The notes: generated from the sequence alone by a model not told the origin. DNA of 64,000 nucleotides from an uncultured Clostridia bacterium (GCA_947625485.1 CANQOP010000002.1:62001-126000); one strand, 5' to 3'. Counted from the stretch's first letter, positions 43,393-52,379 are shown. Translations and numbers: made by a program.

Positions 43393-44736
43393 TTAAAACT
43401 CGGTATTGTATATTTCCAAAGCTCTTTTTCTTAGTGTAACAGATTCATTGGTAATTTCCTCGTCAATAACATTATCGAGTAAAAGTCTCAGGATTCGTCC
43501 GATTATCTTACCGTCCGTTATATTTAAATGAATAAGGTCAGAACCGTTTATTTTCAAGTCGCAAAGCGTGTAACATTCTCCGTTTCGTATAATTTCATCA
43601 AAGGTTTTTTCGCACAGCCTCATATTATACAGCTTACTTTCTCTCTTGTATCTGGACTGAGCGGCAATATCGGCATATTGTACCTTTATCAGCTTTCTGA
43701 AGTTATCCTCACCTATACTGTTGAGAACATGCTTAATTTGTTTTTTATTATCTGTAAACCTCACGTCGTGATACTCTATAAGCGTCACGGCATCCTCGAT
43801 AAATTTAGCGGGGAGCTTTAATCTCTCGAGCACATTTTTGGCAAGCACAGCACTGAAATGATTATGCCCTTTAAAGTGGTCGCGACCATTTCTGTCCGTC
43901 CTGAGCGCCAAGGGTTTCCCTATATCATGCAATAGCATTACTGTTCTCAAAAGCGGTTCTGGCTCAATTGCCGCTACAGCCGCGGTGGTGTGCTTCCACA
44001 CAGTACGGTTGTGGTGCGGGGTATTTTGCTCACAGTCAAATGTTGCGACAATTTCAGGAAGAAAAACGGCGATAACATCTCTGTATCTTCTGAGCAGAAA
44101 GTTCACATTATCTCCGCACAGAAATTTAAGAAATTCGCTTGATATTCTCTCGACAGAAATTTTACTAAGTCCTAATTTATTTTTTAAAATCGAAGCTGAT
44201 GTCTTATTTTCTATGCTAAAGCTGTACATGGACGCAAACCTAAGCGCTCTAAGTATTCTGAGCGCGTCCTCTGAAAACCTCACATCAGCGTTACCCACAC
44301 ATCTAAGCGCCTTATACTTTAAATCAGTTGCGCCGTTAAAAGGATCTATAAGACCTCTTTTATCGTTATACGCCATAGCGTTAACGGTAAAATCACGTCT
44401 GGAGAGGTCTAGCTCAATTCTGTCCGTAAAGGTAACATTATCTGGGTGACGGCTGTCGCAATATTCGCCGTCAATTCTGTAGGTAGTAATTTCGTATGTT
44501 TCATCATCTATTACTACTCCGACAGTTCCGTGCTTTTCGCCTATAGTAACGAGCTGAAAGCCTTCAAAACACCTTTTAATCTCGTCGGATTTAGCAGAGG
44601 TTGTTATATCCCAATCCTTAGGCTCAATTTCAAGTAAGCTGTCACGCACACAGCCGCCGACAACGAAAGCCTCACAACCGTTGCTTTCAAGCTTATTTAT
44701 AATATAATTTACGTTTTTCGGGATTGTAATTTCCAT
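43393..44736 (-). CDS. cca: CCA-adding tRNA nucleotidyltransferase with HD domain
   Basis: Adds or repairs the 3' CCA of tRNAs. The class II head domain has VGGCVRDSLL and DWDITTSA (metal aspartates), then RRDFTVNAMAY and RILRALRFA. An HD domain follows (RTVMLLHDIGKPLA, GHNHFSAVLA, EYHDVR), which adds phosphohydrolase potential. ATG 44736 (GGAG six bases upstream) replaces the track's GTG, which lies beside the same site. 447 residues. Confidence 0.95.
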   Translation of the reverse strand: MEITIPKNVNYIINKLESNGCEAFVVGGCVRDSLLEIEPKDWDITTSAKSDEIKRCFEGFQLVTIGEKHGTVGVVIDDETYEITTYRIDGEYCDSRHPDNVTFTDRIELDLSRRDFTVNAMAYNDKRGLIDPFNGATDLKYKALRCVGNADVRFSEDALRILRALRFASMYSFSIENKTSASILKNKLGLSKISVERISSEFLKFLCGDNVNFLLRRYRDVIAVFLPEIVATFDCEQNTPHHNRTVWKHTTAAVAAIEPEPLLRTVMLLHDIGKPLALRTDRNGRDHFKGHNHFSAVLAKNVLERLKLPAKFIEDAVTLIEYHDVRFTDNKKQIKHVLNSIGEDNFRKLIKVQYADIAAQSRYKRESKLYNMRLCEKTFDEIIRNGECYTLCDLKINGSDLIHLNITDGKIIGRILRLLLDNVIDEEITNESVTLRKRALEIYNTEF

Positions 44737-44810
44737 AGTTTTCTCCGACACAGAATTATATATTATATTGATTATAACATTAAAAACAAGCGGTTGGCAA
44801 TGCCGGTCTC

Positions 44811-45227
44811 TTATAAATTCGACAAATATTCTGAAATTAAACCGTTATTTCCCTTTGACTGTCTTTTTAAGACAAAAATATACAGTATTTCTGCAGCGAC
44901 AATTAATATGGGCGTGATAGCTGAGCTAAAAGAACCGTTTATAACTGCCATAACTATGCTTTCAACCGCAATTAAAAACAATATTAACAACAGTACAAAT
45001 ACATAGTTAGACATTCTGAAAGAGCCGCATATCCTTCCGCCTTCAAAATTTCCGTAAAAGCATTCTGACATAAATCCCGAGTGCTTTCCAAAGTCGTCCT
45101 CAATGTATAAGTTAAGCTTATTTCCTTTTATACTGCCGCCGAGACGAAATCCGCTTTTGAGATATTTTTTATTTATATCATTTTTAACAATCTCTCTTGC
45201 GCCGTCCGTTTTAAGGTTAAAAATCAT
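44811..45227 (-). CDS. Small membrane protein of unknown function
   Basis: I do not recognise this 138-residue protein. The N-terminal half is polar, with glycine turns (FRLGGSIKGNKLNLYIEDDFG). Two hydrophobic segments follow (about residues 75-95 and 100-117), and a basic tail ends the protein. A clean AAGGAG ribosome binding site precedes the ATG. It starts 11 bases after the P-type ATPase stop, so the pair is probably co-transcribed and the protein could assist the transporter; that is inference from position only. Confidence 0.55.
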   Translation of the reverse strand: MIFNLKTDGAREIVKNDINKKYLKSGFRLGGSIKGNKLNLYIEDDFGKHSGFMSECFYGNFEGGRICGSFRMSNYVFVLLLILFLIAVESIVMAVINGSFSSAITPILIVAAEILYIFVLKRQSKGNNGLISEYLSNL

Positions 45228-45238
45228 TATTGTTCTCC

Positions 45239-47554
45239 TTACGATTTAATATATCTGCTGCTTACAGTGTATAAAATGTTATAAGCAATAATTGAAATTC
45301 CTGACAGTATTGAAAGTAAAATCAGAGCATAAGGCGATAACGAAACGATATTGAACAACTCGCCGAAAACAAGTATACCTACAGACAGACCGCCTATAAC
45401 GACCGCAATAAGCGCGCCTCTGAGTAGGTTTATTGGAATTGACAGTCTAATTACCATCATAACGCCTATAAGAGAAGTAAGAATAACAGCCATTGTGGAA
45501 AACTCTTCGTAACTAAAGTTTTTCATAAAGAATAGAAGAGTCACTATATTTACCACAACCATAAGCGCGGCGCTCCACGCCCGAAGAATTACATTTTTTA
45601 TAAACTTACCCTGAATCCTGTTTTTGTTAGGCTGCAAAGCAAGCACAAAGGACGGAAGTCCGATAGTAAACGCGCTTATAAGAGAAAGCTGTAACGGCTG
45701 AAAAGGATAATTTATATTAACAAATATGAATATAAATGCAAGAATAATCGAGTACAATGTCTTTACAATAAAAAGTGAAGCACTGCGCTGTATATTATTT
45801 ATGGAGCGTCTCCCCTCTGCCACGACCTTCGGCATAGAACCGAAATTGTTATCAATCAGGACAAGCTGAGAAATATTCTTAGCTGCGTCTGAACCCGACG
45901 CGATTGCAATACTGCAATCCGCCTCTTTAAGCGCGAGTACATCGTTCACTCCGTCTCCTGTCATAGCTACGGTATGACCGTTAGCTTTAAGCGCCTGAAC
46001 AAAGGAACGTTTCTGCTGAGGCGTAACCCTGCCGAAAACAGTATTTTCTTCAATAGCTTCTTTTAATTTTTCGTCAGTATCGAGTGTAGCAGCGTCTACG
46101 GATTTATCGGTATTCGGTATTCCTACGGAAGCCGCAATCCTCTCAGCCGTTTTATTATTGTCTCCGGAAATGACCTTTAACTGAACGCCCTGCTCCTTAA
46201 AAAAGTTAATGGTTTTTTCGGCGTTATCTCTGATTTTATCCTTTATTTTAATAAGGGCTAAGGGCTTTAGATTTTCGGGTAAGGTATTGTTATTCTTAAA
46301 TTTTTCATCGCTTACTGCAAGTGTAACCACTCTGAACTCATCGGGAATTCTCTTAATTTTTTTAAATATTTCTGTAAAAGAATTATCAAAAATACATTCC
46401 GCAGCTCCAAGCACATAAGCTCTGCTATCCTCAAGCTCAGCGCCTGACCATTTCTTTTCCGATGAGAACGGAATTACCATTTCAGCCTTTAACGCACCGC
46501 AATTTATGTAACTGTCAATCGCGGCAATTGTCGAGTTATTATCCATTGAACTCTCTGCCAATGATTTCAGAACCTCGTCAACATAATCGGTATCGTTATC
46601 AAGATAATCAATATCGACAACCTCGAGCTCGCCTGTTGTTATCGTTCCGGTTTTATCCAGACAGAGTACATCCACCCTCGCGAGAGTCTCAATACAGAAC
46701 AACTGTTGGACAAGAACTTTGTGCCGTGCAAGCCTTATTACAGATACAGCGAGCACCGTACTTGTAAGTAAAATCAATCCCTCGGGTATCATACCTATAA
46801 GCGCGGCTACGGTACTTACAACCGCGTCATAAACGCTTATATGATTAAAGAAGTGCTGATTAACAAATAGAGCAATACCCATCGGGAAAATCGCAATAGA
46901 ACAAAATGTGATTATCTTTCCGAGAGTATTCATTATTTCGGAATTAATTTTCTTGGAATAAGACGCCTCCTGATGAAGTTTTGTCGCGTAGTTATCCTTT
47001 CCTATATGTATAACCTTGACATACACTTCTCCCGAGGAGACAAAACTGCCCGACATTAGATTGTCCCCAATATTTTTTTCTATCAGGTCGCTTTCTCCCG
47101 TCAACAAACTTTCATTTGCATAGCAAAATCCGTCGATTATCTCGCAATCGCAGGGAATTTGCATTCCGGAACGAAGAATAATAATATCGTCAATAACAAT
47201 ATTGTCAATAGAAATATTTTGAATTTCTCTGTTTCTAACAACGTTAACATTGCTTGATACGACGATTGAGAGCTTGTCCACGGCGCGCTTGGAACGGATT
47301 TCTTGAACAATACCGACGATAGTATTGCAAAAAACGACTCCCATAAAGAGCATATTCTTGTGCGAACCTACAATAAGAAGCAGTAACATAAGAAAAAGAT
47401 TTAAAAGATTAAAAAGCGTTATTGTGTTGTCAAAAATAATTCGTTTAATTGATTTAGATTTCGATTGAGAATTTTTGTTGACAAGTCCCTTTTCGACTCT
47501 ATCCTTAACCTCAGAGTCCGAAAGTCCGAGACTTATTACCTTATTTTTTTTCAT
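45239..47554 (-). CDS. P-type cation-transporting ATPase, CtpE-like (P2-type)
   Basis: A 771-residue P-type ATPase. Actuator motif LLTGESDLIEK, phosphorylation site LDKTGTITTGEL, hinge MTGDGVNDVLALKEAD. The helix before the P-domain reads GMIPEGL, as in P2-type pumps for Ca, Mg or other hard cations, and not the CPC of copper/zinc pumps. No N-terminal metal-binding domain. The overall pattern resembles mycobacterial CtpE, a calcium-uptake ATPase. The ion cannot be assigned from sequence. GAGGTAGCT upstream of ATG. Divergent from spoIVB; followed by a small membrane protein. Confidence 0.85.
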   Translation of the reverse strand: MKKNKVISLGLSDSEVKDRVEKGLVNKNSQSKSKSIKRIIFDNTITLFNLLNLFLMLLLLIVGSHKNMLFMGVVFCNTIVGIVQEIRSKRAVDKLSIVVSSNVNVVRNREIQNISIDNIVIDDIIILRSGMQIPCDCEIIDGFCYANESLLTGESDLIEKNIGDNLMSGSFVSSGEVYVKVIHIGKDNYATKLHQEASYSKKINSEIMNTLGKIITFCSIAIFPMGIALFVNQHFFNHISVYDAVVSTVAALIGMIPEGLILLTSTVLAVSVIRLARHKVLVQQLFCIETLARVDVLCLDKTGTITTGELEVVDIDYLDNDTDYVDEVLKSLAESSMDNNSTIAAIDSYINCGALKAEMVIPFSSEKKWSGAELEDSRAYVLGAAECIFDNSFTEIFKKIKRIPDEFRVVTLAVSDEKFKNNNTLPENLKPLALIKIKDKIRDNAEKTINFFKEQGVQLKVISGDNNKTAERIAASVGIPNTDKSVDAATLDTDEKLKEAIEENTVFGRVTPQQKRSFVQALKANGHTVAMTGDGVNDVLALKEADCSIAIASGSDAAKNISQLVLIDNNFGSMPKVVAEGRRSINNIQRSASLFIVKTLYSIILAFIFIFVNINYPFQPLQLSLISAFTIGLPSFVLALQPNKNRIQGKFIKNVILRAWSAALMVVVNIVTLLFFMKNFSYEEFSTMAVILTSLIGVMMVIRLSIPINLLRGALIAVVIGGLSVGILVFGELFNIVSLSPYALILLSILSGISIIAYNILYTVSSRYIKS

Positions 47555-47720
47555 AGCTACCTCAATAAATGTCTTTATTGAAAAATTTTGAAAAAATCAA
47601 CAAAGTATTTCGGTTAAATAAAATATTCTTAGCAAAATATTTTGCAGTACGATTTGTTTCCATACTATTATACACCACCTTGTCAAAAAATAATAGAGCA
47701 AAATGAAAGGTGGTGAACAA

Positions 47721-48734
47721 ATGGCAAAAAATGTATCCAAAAAAAAATTAAAACTAATTTCTGTGGTGCTTGTTTTTATTTTCTTCTTATTTACAGCAAT
47801 AATTCCCGCACAAGCTAAAACTGATAAGGTAATTATTGGCGGTGAATCCTTCGGTCTTAAACTTTATTGCAGGGGCGTAATGGTAACGCGGCTTGAAAGC
47901 TTTGAATGCGGAAATGCTTATGTATGCCCCGCGAAAAAGGCTGGAGTAGAAAAGGGAGATATAATTACAAGCATAAACAACACAAAAGTAAAGAGCAACG
48001 AACAGGTAAACAACATTATCAAAAATTGCGAAGGCAATAAGCTCAGGCTAAGTATATTAAGAAACGAAGGTAAGCTTAATATCGAAATAATTCCTGAGCT
48101 TAATGATCAAGGTGAGTATTACGCAGGAATGTGGGTGCGCGACAGCTGCGCAGGAATCGGCACAATAAGCTACTACGACGCAGAAACCAAAACCTACGGA
48201 GCACTAGGTCACGGAATCTGTGATGTAGATACAGGAAGTCTGATGACTACGGACAGCGGCGAAATATTGAGCGCGTCTATTACAAGCATTACAAAGTCGA
48301 AAGATAACAGTATAGGAACACTCAACGGCTATTTTACCGACGACAGTATAGGCACAATAACCGACAACACACCTCTCGGTATTCACGGAAAATTAAATGC
48401 AATTCCTGAAAGCGGAAAAATGTATGACGTCGCCGAAAGCAATGAACTCAGAACCGGAAAAGCATATATGTACTCAACTCTTGACGGTACAACACCCCAA
48501 AAATTTGAAGTAGAAATTATAAGTATATGCAATAACAACAGTAACACAAACAGAAATTTTATAATTAAGGTAACAGACAAAAACCTTCTTGAAAAAACAG
48601 GAGGTATTGTTCAAGGTATGAGCGGCAGTCCTATAGTACAAAACGAAAAGTTTGTGGGTGCTTTGACTCACGTCTTTCTGGAAAATTGTACCGAGGGCTA
48701 CGGAATACTCGCCGAAAATATAATTTCAGACTAA
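47721..48734 (+). CDS. spoIVB: SpoIVB sporulation signalling serine peptidase
   Basis: A serine peptidase secreted from the forespore that cleaves SpoIVFA and so triggers pro-sigma-K processing. The 337-residue protein has a signal/anchor segment (about residues 10-32) and a PDZ domain (about 45-125). In the peptidase domain the catalytic histidine lies in YGALGHGI (His164) and the serine in IVQGMSGSP (Ser301). The start is ATG 47721, behind AGGTGGTGA; the track's ATG lies before that site. spoIVB-spo0A is the standard order, and bofA, another part of this checkpoint, lies 15 kb away. Confidence 0.95.
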   Translation: MAKNVSKKKLKLISVVLVFIFFLFTAIIPAQAKTDKVIIGGESFGLKLYCRGVMVTRLESFECGNAYVCPAKKAGVEKGDIITSINNTKVKSNEQVNNIIKNCEGNKLRLSILRNEGKLNIEIIPELNDQGEYYAGMWVRDSCAGIGTISYYDAETKTYGALGHGICDVDTGSLMTTDSGEILSASITSITKSKDNSIGTLNGYFTDDSIGTITDNTPLGIHGKLNAIPESGKMYDVAESNELRTGKAYMYSTLDGTTPQKFEVEIISICNNNSNTNRNFIIKVTDKNLLEKTGGIVQGMSGSPIVQNEKFVGALTHVFLENCTEGYGILAENIISD

Positions 48735-48739
48735 ATTTG

Positions 48740-48759
48740 CCCTACCGACTTCGGTAGGG
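48740..48759 (+). terminator. Possible weak terminator after spoIVB
   Basis: CCCTACCG-actt-CGGTAGGG, an eight-bp GC-rich stem with a tetraloop just after the spoIVB stop. The downstream tail is TTACATACTTC, so termination may be incomplete. Confidence 0.45.
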
Positions 48760-48807
48760 TTACATACTTCTGCAAATAAAGTCGATATTTTGTGTCGTAT
48801 ATTAATG

Positions 48808-48824
48808 CAATATACAATATATTG
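48808..48824 (+). repeat. Operator-like palindrome upstream of spo0A
   Basis: Perfect inverted repeat CAATATA-CAA-TATATTG, about 75 bases upstream of the spo0A -35. Not followed by a T-run, so a binding site is more likely than a terminator. Confidence 0.4.
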
Positions 48825-48896
48825 TGGTAATTTTTAGAAAAATGAAAACACAAAAAAATATTTTAATTAAAATTTAAAAAACTTTTTTGGAAACTA

Positions 48897-48925
48897 TTGC
48901 CAATTTTACCACTTTATGGTAAAAT
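48897..48925 (+). promoter_or_regulatory. Sigma-A-type promoter of spo0A with overlapping inverted repeat
   Basis: TTGCCA (48897-48902), 17 bases, TAAAAT (48920-48925). A perfect nine-base inverted repeat ATTTTACCA-cttta-TGGTAAAAT (48903-48925) fills the spacer and -10. A protein bound there would block the promoter. I found no clear sigma-H site. Confidence 0.6.
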
Positions 48926-48958
48926 ATTTTCACAAATTAATCTTATGGAGGAATACAA

Positions 48959-49726
48959 ATGAACGAAGCAATAAAACTGTTGATAACAGAAGATGCGTCA
49001 GGATTCAGCACAGATGACCTTAAAATATTCGACAGTTATAATATTGAACCTGAGTTTTGCAACAAGGACGGCGAAGAACTGCTGCTCAAAATCTCAAATC
49101 AGAACCCCGACGTAGTACTGATGGATTTATTTATGACGAGGCTTGACTCACTCGGCGTTATGCGCTCAATCAAGAAAAACGGCATAAAAGAACCTACTAT
49201 AATTGTAACGGCGTCGTTTAACAGTCCTGCTCTTGAGCGTGAGATTATGAGCAACGGGGCAAGTTATTACGCATTAAAGCCCTACAACATCACATCAATA
49301 TGCGAGGATATTGTCTCTCTTGTACGCAAGGGAAAATCGGGAGGCAATACATATAACCCTTATAACAGTATTGGTATCGAAGTAAGAGTTACTGAAATTT
49401 TGCACGAAATCGGCGTTCCTGCTCATATAAAGGGTTATAACTATCTGAGAGACTCTATTATTATGTCTATAGAAAAGCCGGATATTATAAACGCGGTTAC
49501 AAAACAACTCTACCCTAACGTTGCAAAGAAATACGAAACAACTTCGTCGCGTGTTGAGAGAGCAATTAGACACGCCATTGAGGTCGCGTGGGATCGCGGC
49601 GACGTAGATGTGCTCAATTCTTACTTCGGTTATACTATTCACAACGGTCGCGGTAAGCCGACAAACAGCGAGTTTATCGCAATGATTTCCGACAAACTGA
49701 GATTACAGCTTAGAAACGCAAGCTAA
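48959..49726 (+). CDS. spo0A: Master sporulation response regulator Spo0A
   Basis: Transcription factor that, when phosphorylated, commits the cell to sporulation. The receiver domain (about 1-120) keeps the acidic pair in ITEDAS, phosphoacceptor Asp56 (VLMD), threonine in VTAS and lysine in LKPYN. The loop after Asp56 reads MTRLDS instead of the common MP-LDG. The DNA-binding domain is highly conserved: [34 protein letters not shown] and [17 protein letters not shown]. 255 residues. It has its own promoter and terminator. Confidence 0.96.
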   Translation: MNEAIKLLITEDASGFSTDDLKIFDSYNIEPEFCNKDGEELLLKISNQNPDVVLMDLFMTRLDSLGVMRSIKKNGIKEPTIIVTASFNSPALEREIMSNGASYYALKPYNITSICEDIVSLVRKGKSGGNTYNPYNSIGIEVRVTEILHEIGVPAHIKGYNYLRDSIIMSIEKPDIINAVTKQLYPNVAKKYETTSSRVERAIRHAIEVAWDRGDVDVLNSYFGYTIHNGRGKPTNSEFIAMISDKLRLQLRNAS

Positions 49727-49763
49727 AAGAACGGTCTGTTTATTGCAGACCGTTCTTTATTTT
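49726..49763 (+). terminator. spo0A terminator
   Basis: AAAGAACGGTCTG / CAGACCGTTCTTT, 13-bp perfect stem with a seven-base loop, then TATTTTT. Confidence 0.88.
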
Positions 49764-49765
49764 TA

Positions 49766-49794
49766 TTGACTATTTTTTCCTGTTATGTTAAAAT
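49766..49794 (+). promoter_or_regulatory. Sigma-A promoter of copA
   Basis: TTGACT (49766-49771), 17 bases, TAAAAT (49789-49794). It begins within a few bases of the spo0A terminator. Confidence 0.7.
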
Positions 49795-49797
49795 TTT

Positions 49798-49813
49798 GTT
49801 AGCTAATACTAAC
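49798..49813 (+). promoter_or_regulatory. Inverted repeat at the copA transcription start, candidate metal-regulator site
   Basis: GTTAG-ctaata-CTAAC lies exactly where transcription from the copA promoter would begin. It does not match the CopY box or the CsoR site. The TTAG/CTAA half-sites loosely recall DtxR-type operators. No regulator gene lies next to copA. Confidence 0.4.
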
Positions 49814-49826
49814 CAAGGTGGTTGTT

Positions 49827-52301
49827 ATGAAGGAACAAAAATTCAAAATAACCGGGATGACATGCTCCGCCTGTCAGATGCACGTTGAAAACGCTGTTAA
49901 AAAACTCAACGGAATAGAGTCAGCAAACGTCAATCTCCTCGCGAATACAATGGACGTCATCTTTGACGAAAGCAAACTCAATACAAAGGATATAATAAAC
50001 GCCGTGAAAGCCGCAGGCTACGGAGCGAAGGAGTTTTCGCGTGAAGCCGAAAGTTATGATGAACCTGCGAATACTGCTAAGAAACAGCTAATATGGTCAG
50101 TTATTTTTCTCATTCCTCTTATGATTGTTGCTATGGGGCATATGATTGGTCTGCACATAGAACTGCTGGAGAATATGACGGTTCTGGGTATTTGTCAGCT
50201 TGTTTTTTTAATTCCTATCATCATACTGAACCGAAAATACTTTATAAACGGTTTTAAATCGCTTTTTAAGCTCAATCCCAATATGGACGCGCTTATTGCG
50301 CTGGGAGCGGGAATTTCTGTTCTCTACAGCCTATACAATTTTATTATTGCCGCGATAAATCAAATGTCTGTAATGCACGCTATGCATATGGGCGTTCACT
50401 ACTACTTTGAGTCGGCGGGAATGATACTCACATTTATTTCTATAGGTAAATTTCTCGAAAGCAAGAGCAAGAGTAAAACTTCGTCCGCTATCAGTAACCT
50501 CGTGAAACTAACACCGAAAACCGCTATTATTGAAAAAGACGGAATTGAAGTAGAGACAGACACTAACAAAATCGTTGCAGGCGACACAGTTATATGCAAA
50601 AACGGTATGAGCATTCCTGTGGACGGGCGTATCATTGACGGAAATTGCAGTATTGACGAGTCGGCAATCACGGGTGAAAGTATTCCCGTTGATAAGCATA
50701 ACGGCGATAATGTAACGGGCGGCACGGTTATTACCTCGGGATATATTAAAATAGAAGCGGTTAATACAGGCGACGACACCACTCTGTCAAAAATTATAAA
50801 GCTCGTCGAAAACGCTACCTCGTCCAAAGCTCCTATTGCAAGAATTGCAGACAAGGTTGCGTCCGTGTTTGTCCCTGCTGTGATAGGTATTGCCGTTCTG
50901 ACAACCATTATATGGCTTATTGTTGGGGCGGATGTCGGTAAGGCTATCTCCTTCGGAATAGCCGTTCTTGTTATCTCCTGTCCCTGCGCTCTCGGTCTAG
51001 CAACTCCTACAGCGATTATGGTAGGCACGGGCAAAGCGGCGCAGTACGGAATTCTTATTAAGTCCGCTTTGGCACTTGAAACTGCCAACAAGGTAAAAAC
51101 GGTTGTGCTCGATAAAACGGGAACAATAACAAAGGGTACTCCGCAGGTCACGGACGTCCTCCCCTATACTGACGAAAATGAGCTGCTCTCAATCGCATAT
51201 TCAATTGAGAATAACTCAGAACACCCACTCGCCAAAGCCGTGGTAGACTTTGCAAAAAGCAAAAGCATTGAACTTTTAAAGGCAGAAAATTTTAAGTCCT
51301 ATACGGGCTCGGGTATTTCCGCGGAAATAAACCATACTGTTTATTACTCGGGTAACTATAGCTTTATTGAAAGTCTTGGAATAAATTTTGATAATAATTC
51401 TTTATCAGAATTATATAGCGACGGTAAAACTCCGTTAATTTTTGCTGATAATGACAAAGTAATAGGAGTTATCGCTGTAGCTGATACAATAAAAGAGACG
51501 AGCAAAAAGGCGATTTCCGCCCTTAACGGTATTGGTGTTGAAACTGTTATGCTCACTGGCGATAACAGACAAACCGCAAATTCTATCCAAAGGCTTGCCG
51601 GCATAAAGACTGCTTATGCTCAGGTTCTGCCGCAGCAAAAAGAACAGGTTGTACGTCAATATAAAAATGATGGCGCGGTTGCTATGGTAGGAGACGGAGT
51701 AAACGACTCCCCTGCCCTTGTGACGGCTGACGTTGGAATCGCAATCGGCGCCGGAACGGATATTGCTATCGACTCCGCCGATATTGTCCTTATGAAAAGC
51801 GATCCGCTTGATATTGTTACGACTATCCAGCTCAGCCGCGCGGTACTGAAAAATATTAAAGAAAACTTATTCTGGGCGTTTATTTACAATATTATCTGTA
51901 TTCCGCTCGCCGCGGGAGCTTTCTACCACCTGCTCGGGTGGCAGCTCGAGCCGATGTTTGGCACAATCGCAATGAGCTTAAGCTCAATCTGCGTAGTATC
52001 CAACGCCCTTAGGCTGAGACGGTTCAAGCCGAAATCGGTAACATCCTATGCAAAACAAATAACAGACTATGAGACTATTGTACTTGAAAAGGAGGTGTTT
52101 AATATGAAAACTGTTTCAATAGAAGGTATGATGTGCGAGCACTGCAAGTCAAGCGTAAAGTCCGCACTTGAAGCACTGACAGATAAACCCGTCAGCGTTG
52201 ACCTTGAAAAAAATAATGCGACGATTGACGACTCGGTTGCGGACGACGCAATCCGTAAAGCAATTTCGGACGCAGGATATAAAGTAACGGAGATTCAATA
52301 A
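49827..52301 (+). CDS. copA: Copper-translocating P1B-type ATPase with HMA domains at both ends
   Basis: Exports Cu(I) across the membrane. Order: N-terminal HMA domain with GMTCSAC (Cys13, Cys16), six or more membrane segments, actuator ITGESIPV, ion-binding SCPCALGLATP, phosphorylation site LDKTGTITKG, nucleotide domain SEHPLAKAV, and GDGVNDSPAL. A second HMA-like domain with GMMCEHC is fused at the extreme C-terminus (about residues 760-824), which is unusual. ATG 49827 sits five bases after AGGTGG; the track's GTG overlaps that site. The C-terminal domain has its own internal ribosome binding site (separate entry). Confidence 0.95.
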   Translation: MKEQKFKITGMTCSACQMHVENAVKKLNGIESANVNLLANTMDVIFDESKLNTKDIINAVKAAGYGAKEFSREAESYDEPANTAKKQLIWSVIFLIPLMIVAMGHMIGLHIELLENMTVLGICQLVFLIPIIILNRKYFINGFKSLFKLNPNMDALIALGAGISVLYSLYNFIIAAINQMSVMHAMHMGVHYYFESAGMILTFISIGKFLESKSKSKTSSAISNLVKLTPKTAIIEKDGIEVETDTNKIVAGDTVICKNGMSIPVDGRIIDGNCSIDESAITGESIPVDKHNGDNVTGGTVITSGYIKIEAVNTGDDTTLSKIIKLVENATSSKAPIARIADKVASVFVPAVIGIAVLTTIIWLIVGADVGKAISFGIAVLVISCPCALGLATPTAIMVGTGKAAQYGILIKSALALETANKVKTVVLDKTGTITKGTPQVTDVLPYTDENELLSIAYSIENNSEHPLAKAVVDFAKSKSIELLKAENFKSYTGSGISAEINHTVYYSGNYSFIESLGINFDNNSLSELYSDGKTPLIFADNDKVIGVIAVADTIKETSKKAISALNGIGVETVMLTGDNRQTANSIQRLAGIKTAYAQVLPQQKEQVVRQYKNDGAVAMVGDGVNDSPALVTADVGIAIGAGTDIAIDSADIVLMKSDPLDIVTTIQLSRAVLKNIKENLFWAFIYNIICIPLAAGAFYHLLGWQLEPMFGTIAMSLSSICVVSNALRLRRFKPKSVTSYAKQITDYETIVLEKEVFNMKTVSIEGMMCEHCKSSVKSALEALTDKPVSVDLEKNNATIDDSVADDAIRKAISDAGYKVTEIQ
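52104..52301 (+). CDS. CopZ-like copper chaperone encoded inside copA, in frame (candidate internal start)
   Basis: Within copA, in the same frame, AAAAGGAGGTG (52087-52097) is followed eight bases after the AGGAGG by ATG 52104. Initiation there would give a 65-residue protein starting MKTVSIEGMMCEHCKSS. That is a complete HMA domain with the CxxC copper site, the size of a stand-alone CopZ chaperone. The near-perfect Shine-Dalgarno inside a coding region suggests an ancestral separate copZ whose upstream stop was lost, or a deliberate two-product gene. Expression as a separate protein is inference. Confidence 0.55.
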   Translation: MKTVSIEGMMCEHCKSSVKSALEALTDKPVSVDLEKNNATIDDSVADDAIRKAISDAGYKVTEIQ

Positions 52302-52379
52302 GAAAGAGTGAACACGCTTTTAAAATCTTATTGCGTATTCGTACTCTTAGCGCAATACCGCGCGAAAAACACAAAATGC

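Noticed and set aside
44785-44812. Terminator after the small membrane protein gene
   Set aside because: Pairing around GGCATTGCC is ragged and the T-run is offset from the stem.
47639-47667. Sigma-G promoter of spoIVB (CATACTA at 47661)
   Set aside because: The -10-like heptamer is present but no matching -35 lies at 15-18 bases; too weak to annotate.
47650-47690. Sigma-A promoter for the P-type ATPase on the minus strand (TTGACA and TATAAT near 47670)
   Set aside because: The two hexamers are only eight bases apart and cannot act together; no good -10 lies 16-18 bases from TTGACA.
52302-52375. Structured RNA between copA and its terminator (TTGCG...CGCAA)
   Set aside because: Only five to six complementary bases around a long loop; no conserved motif recognised.
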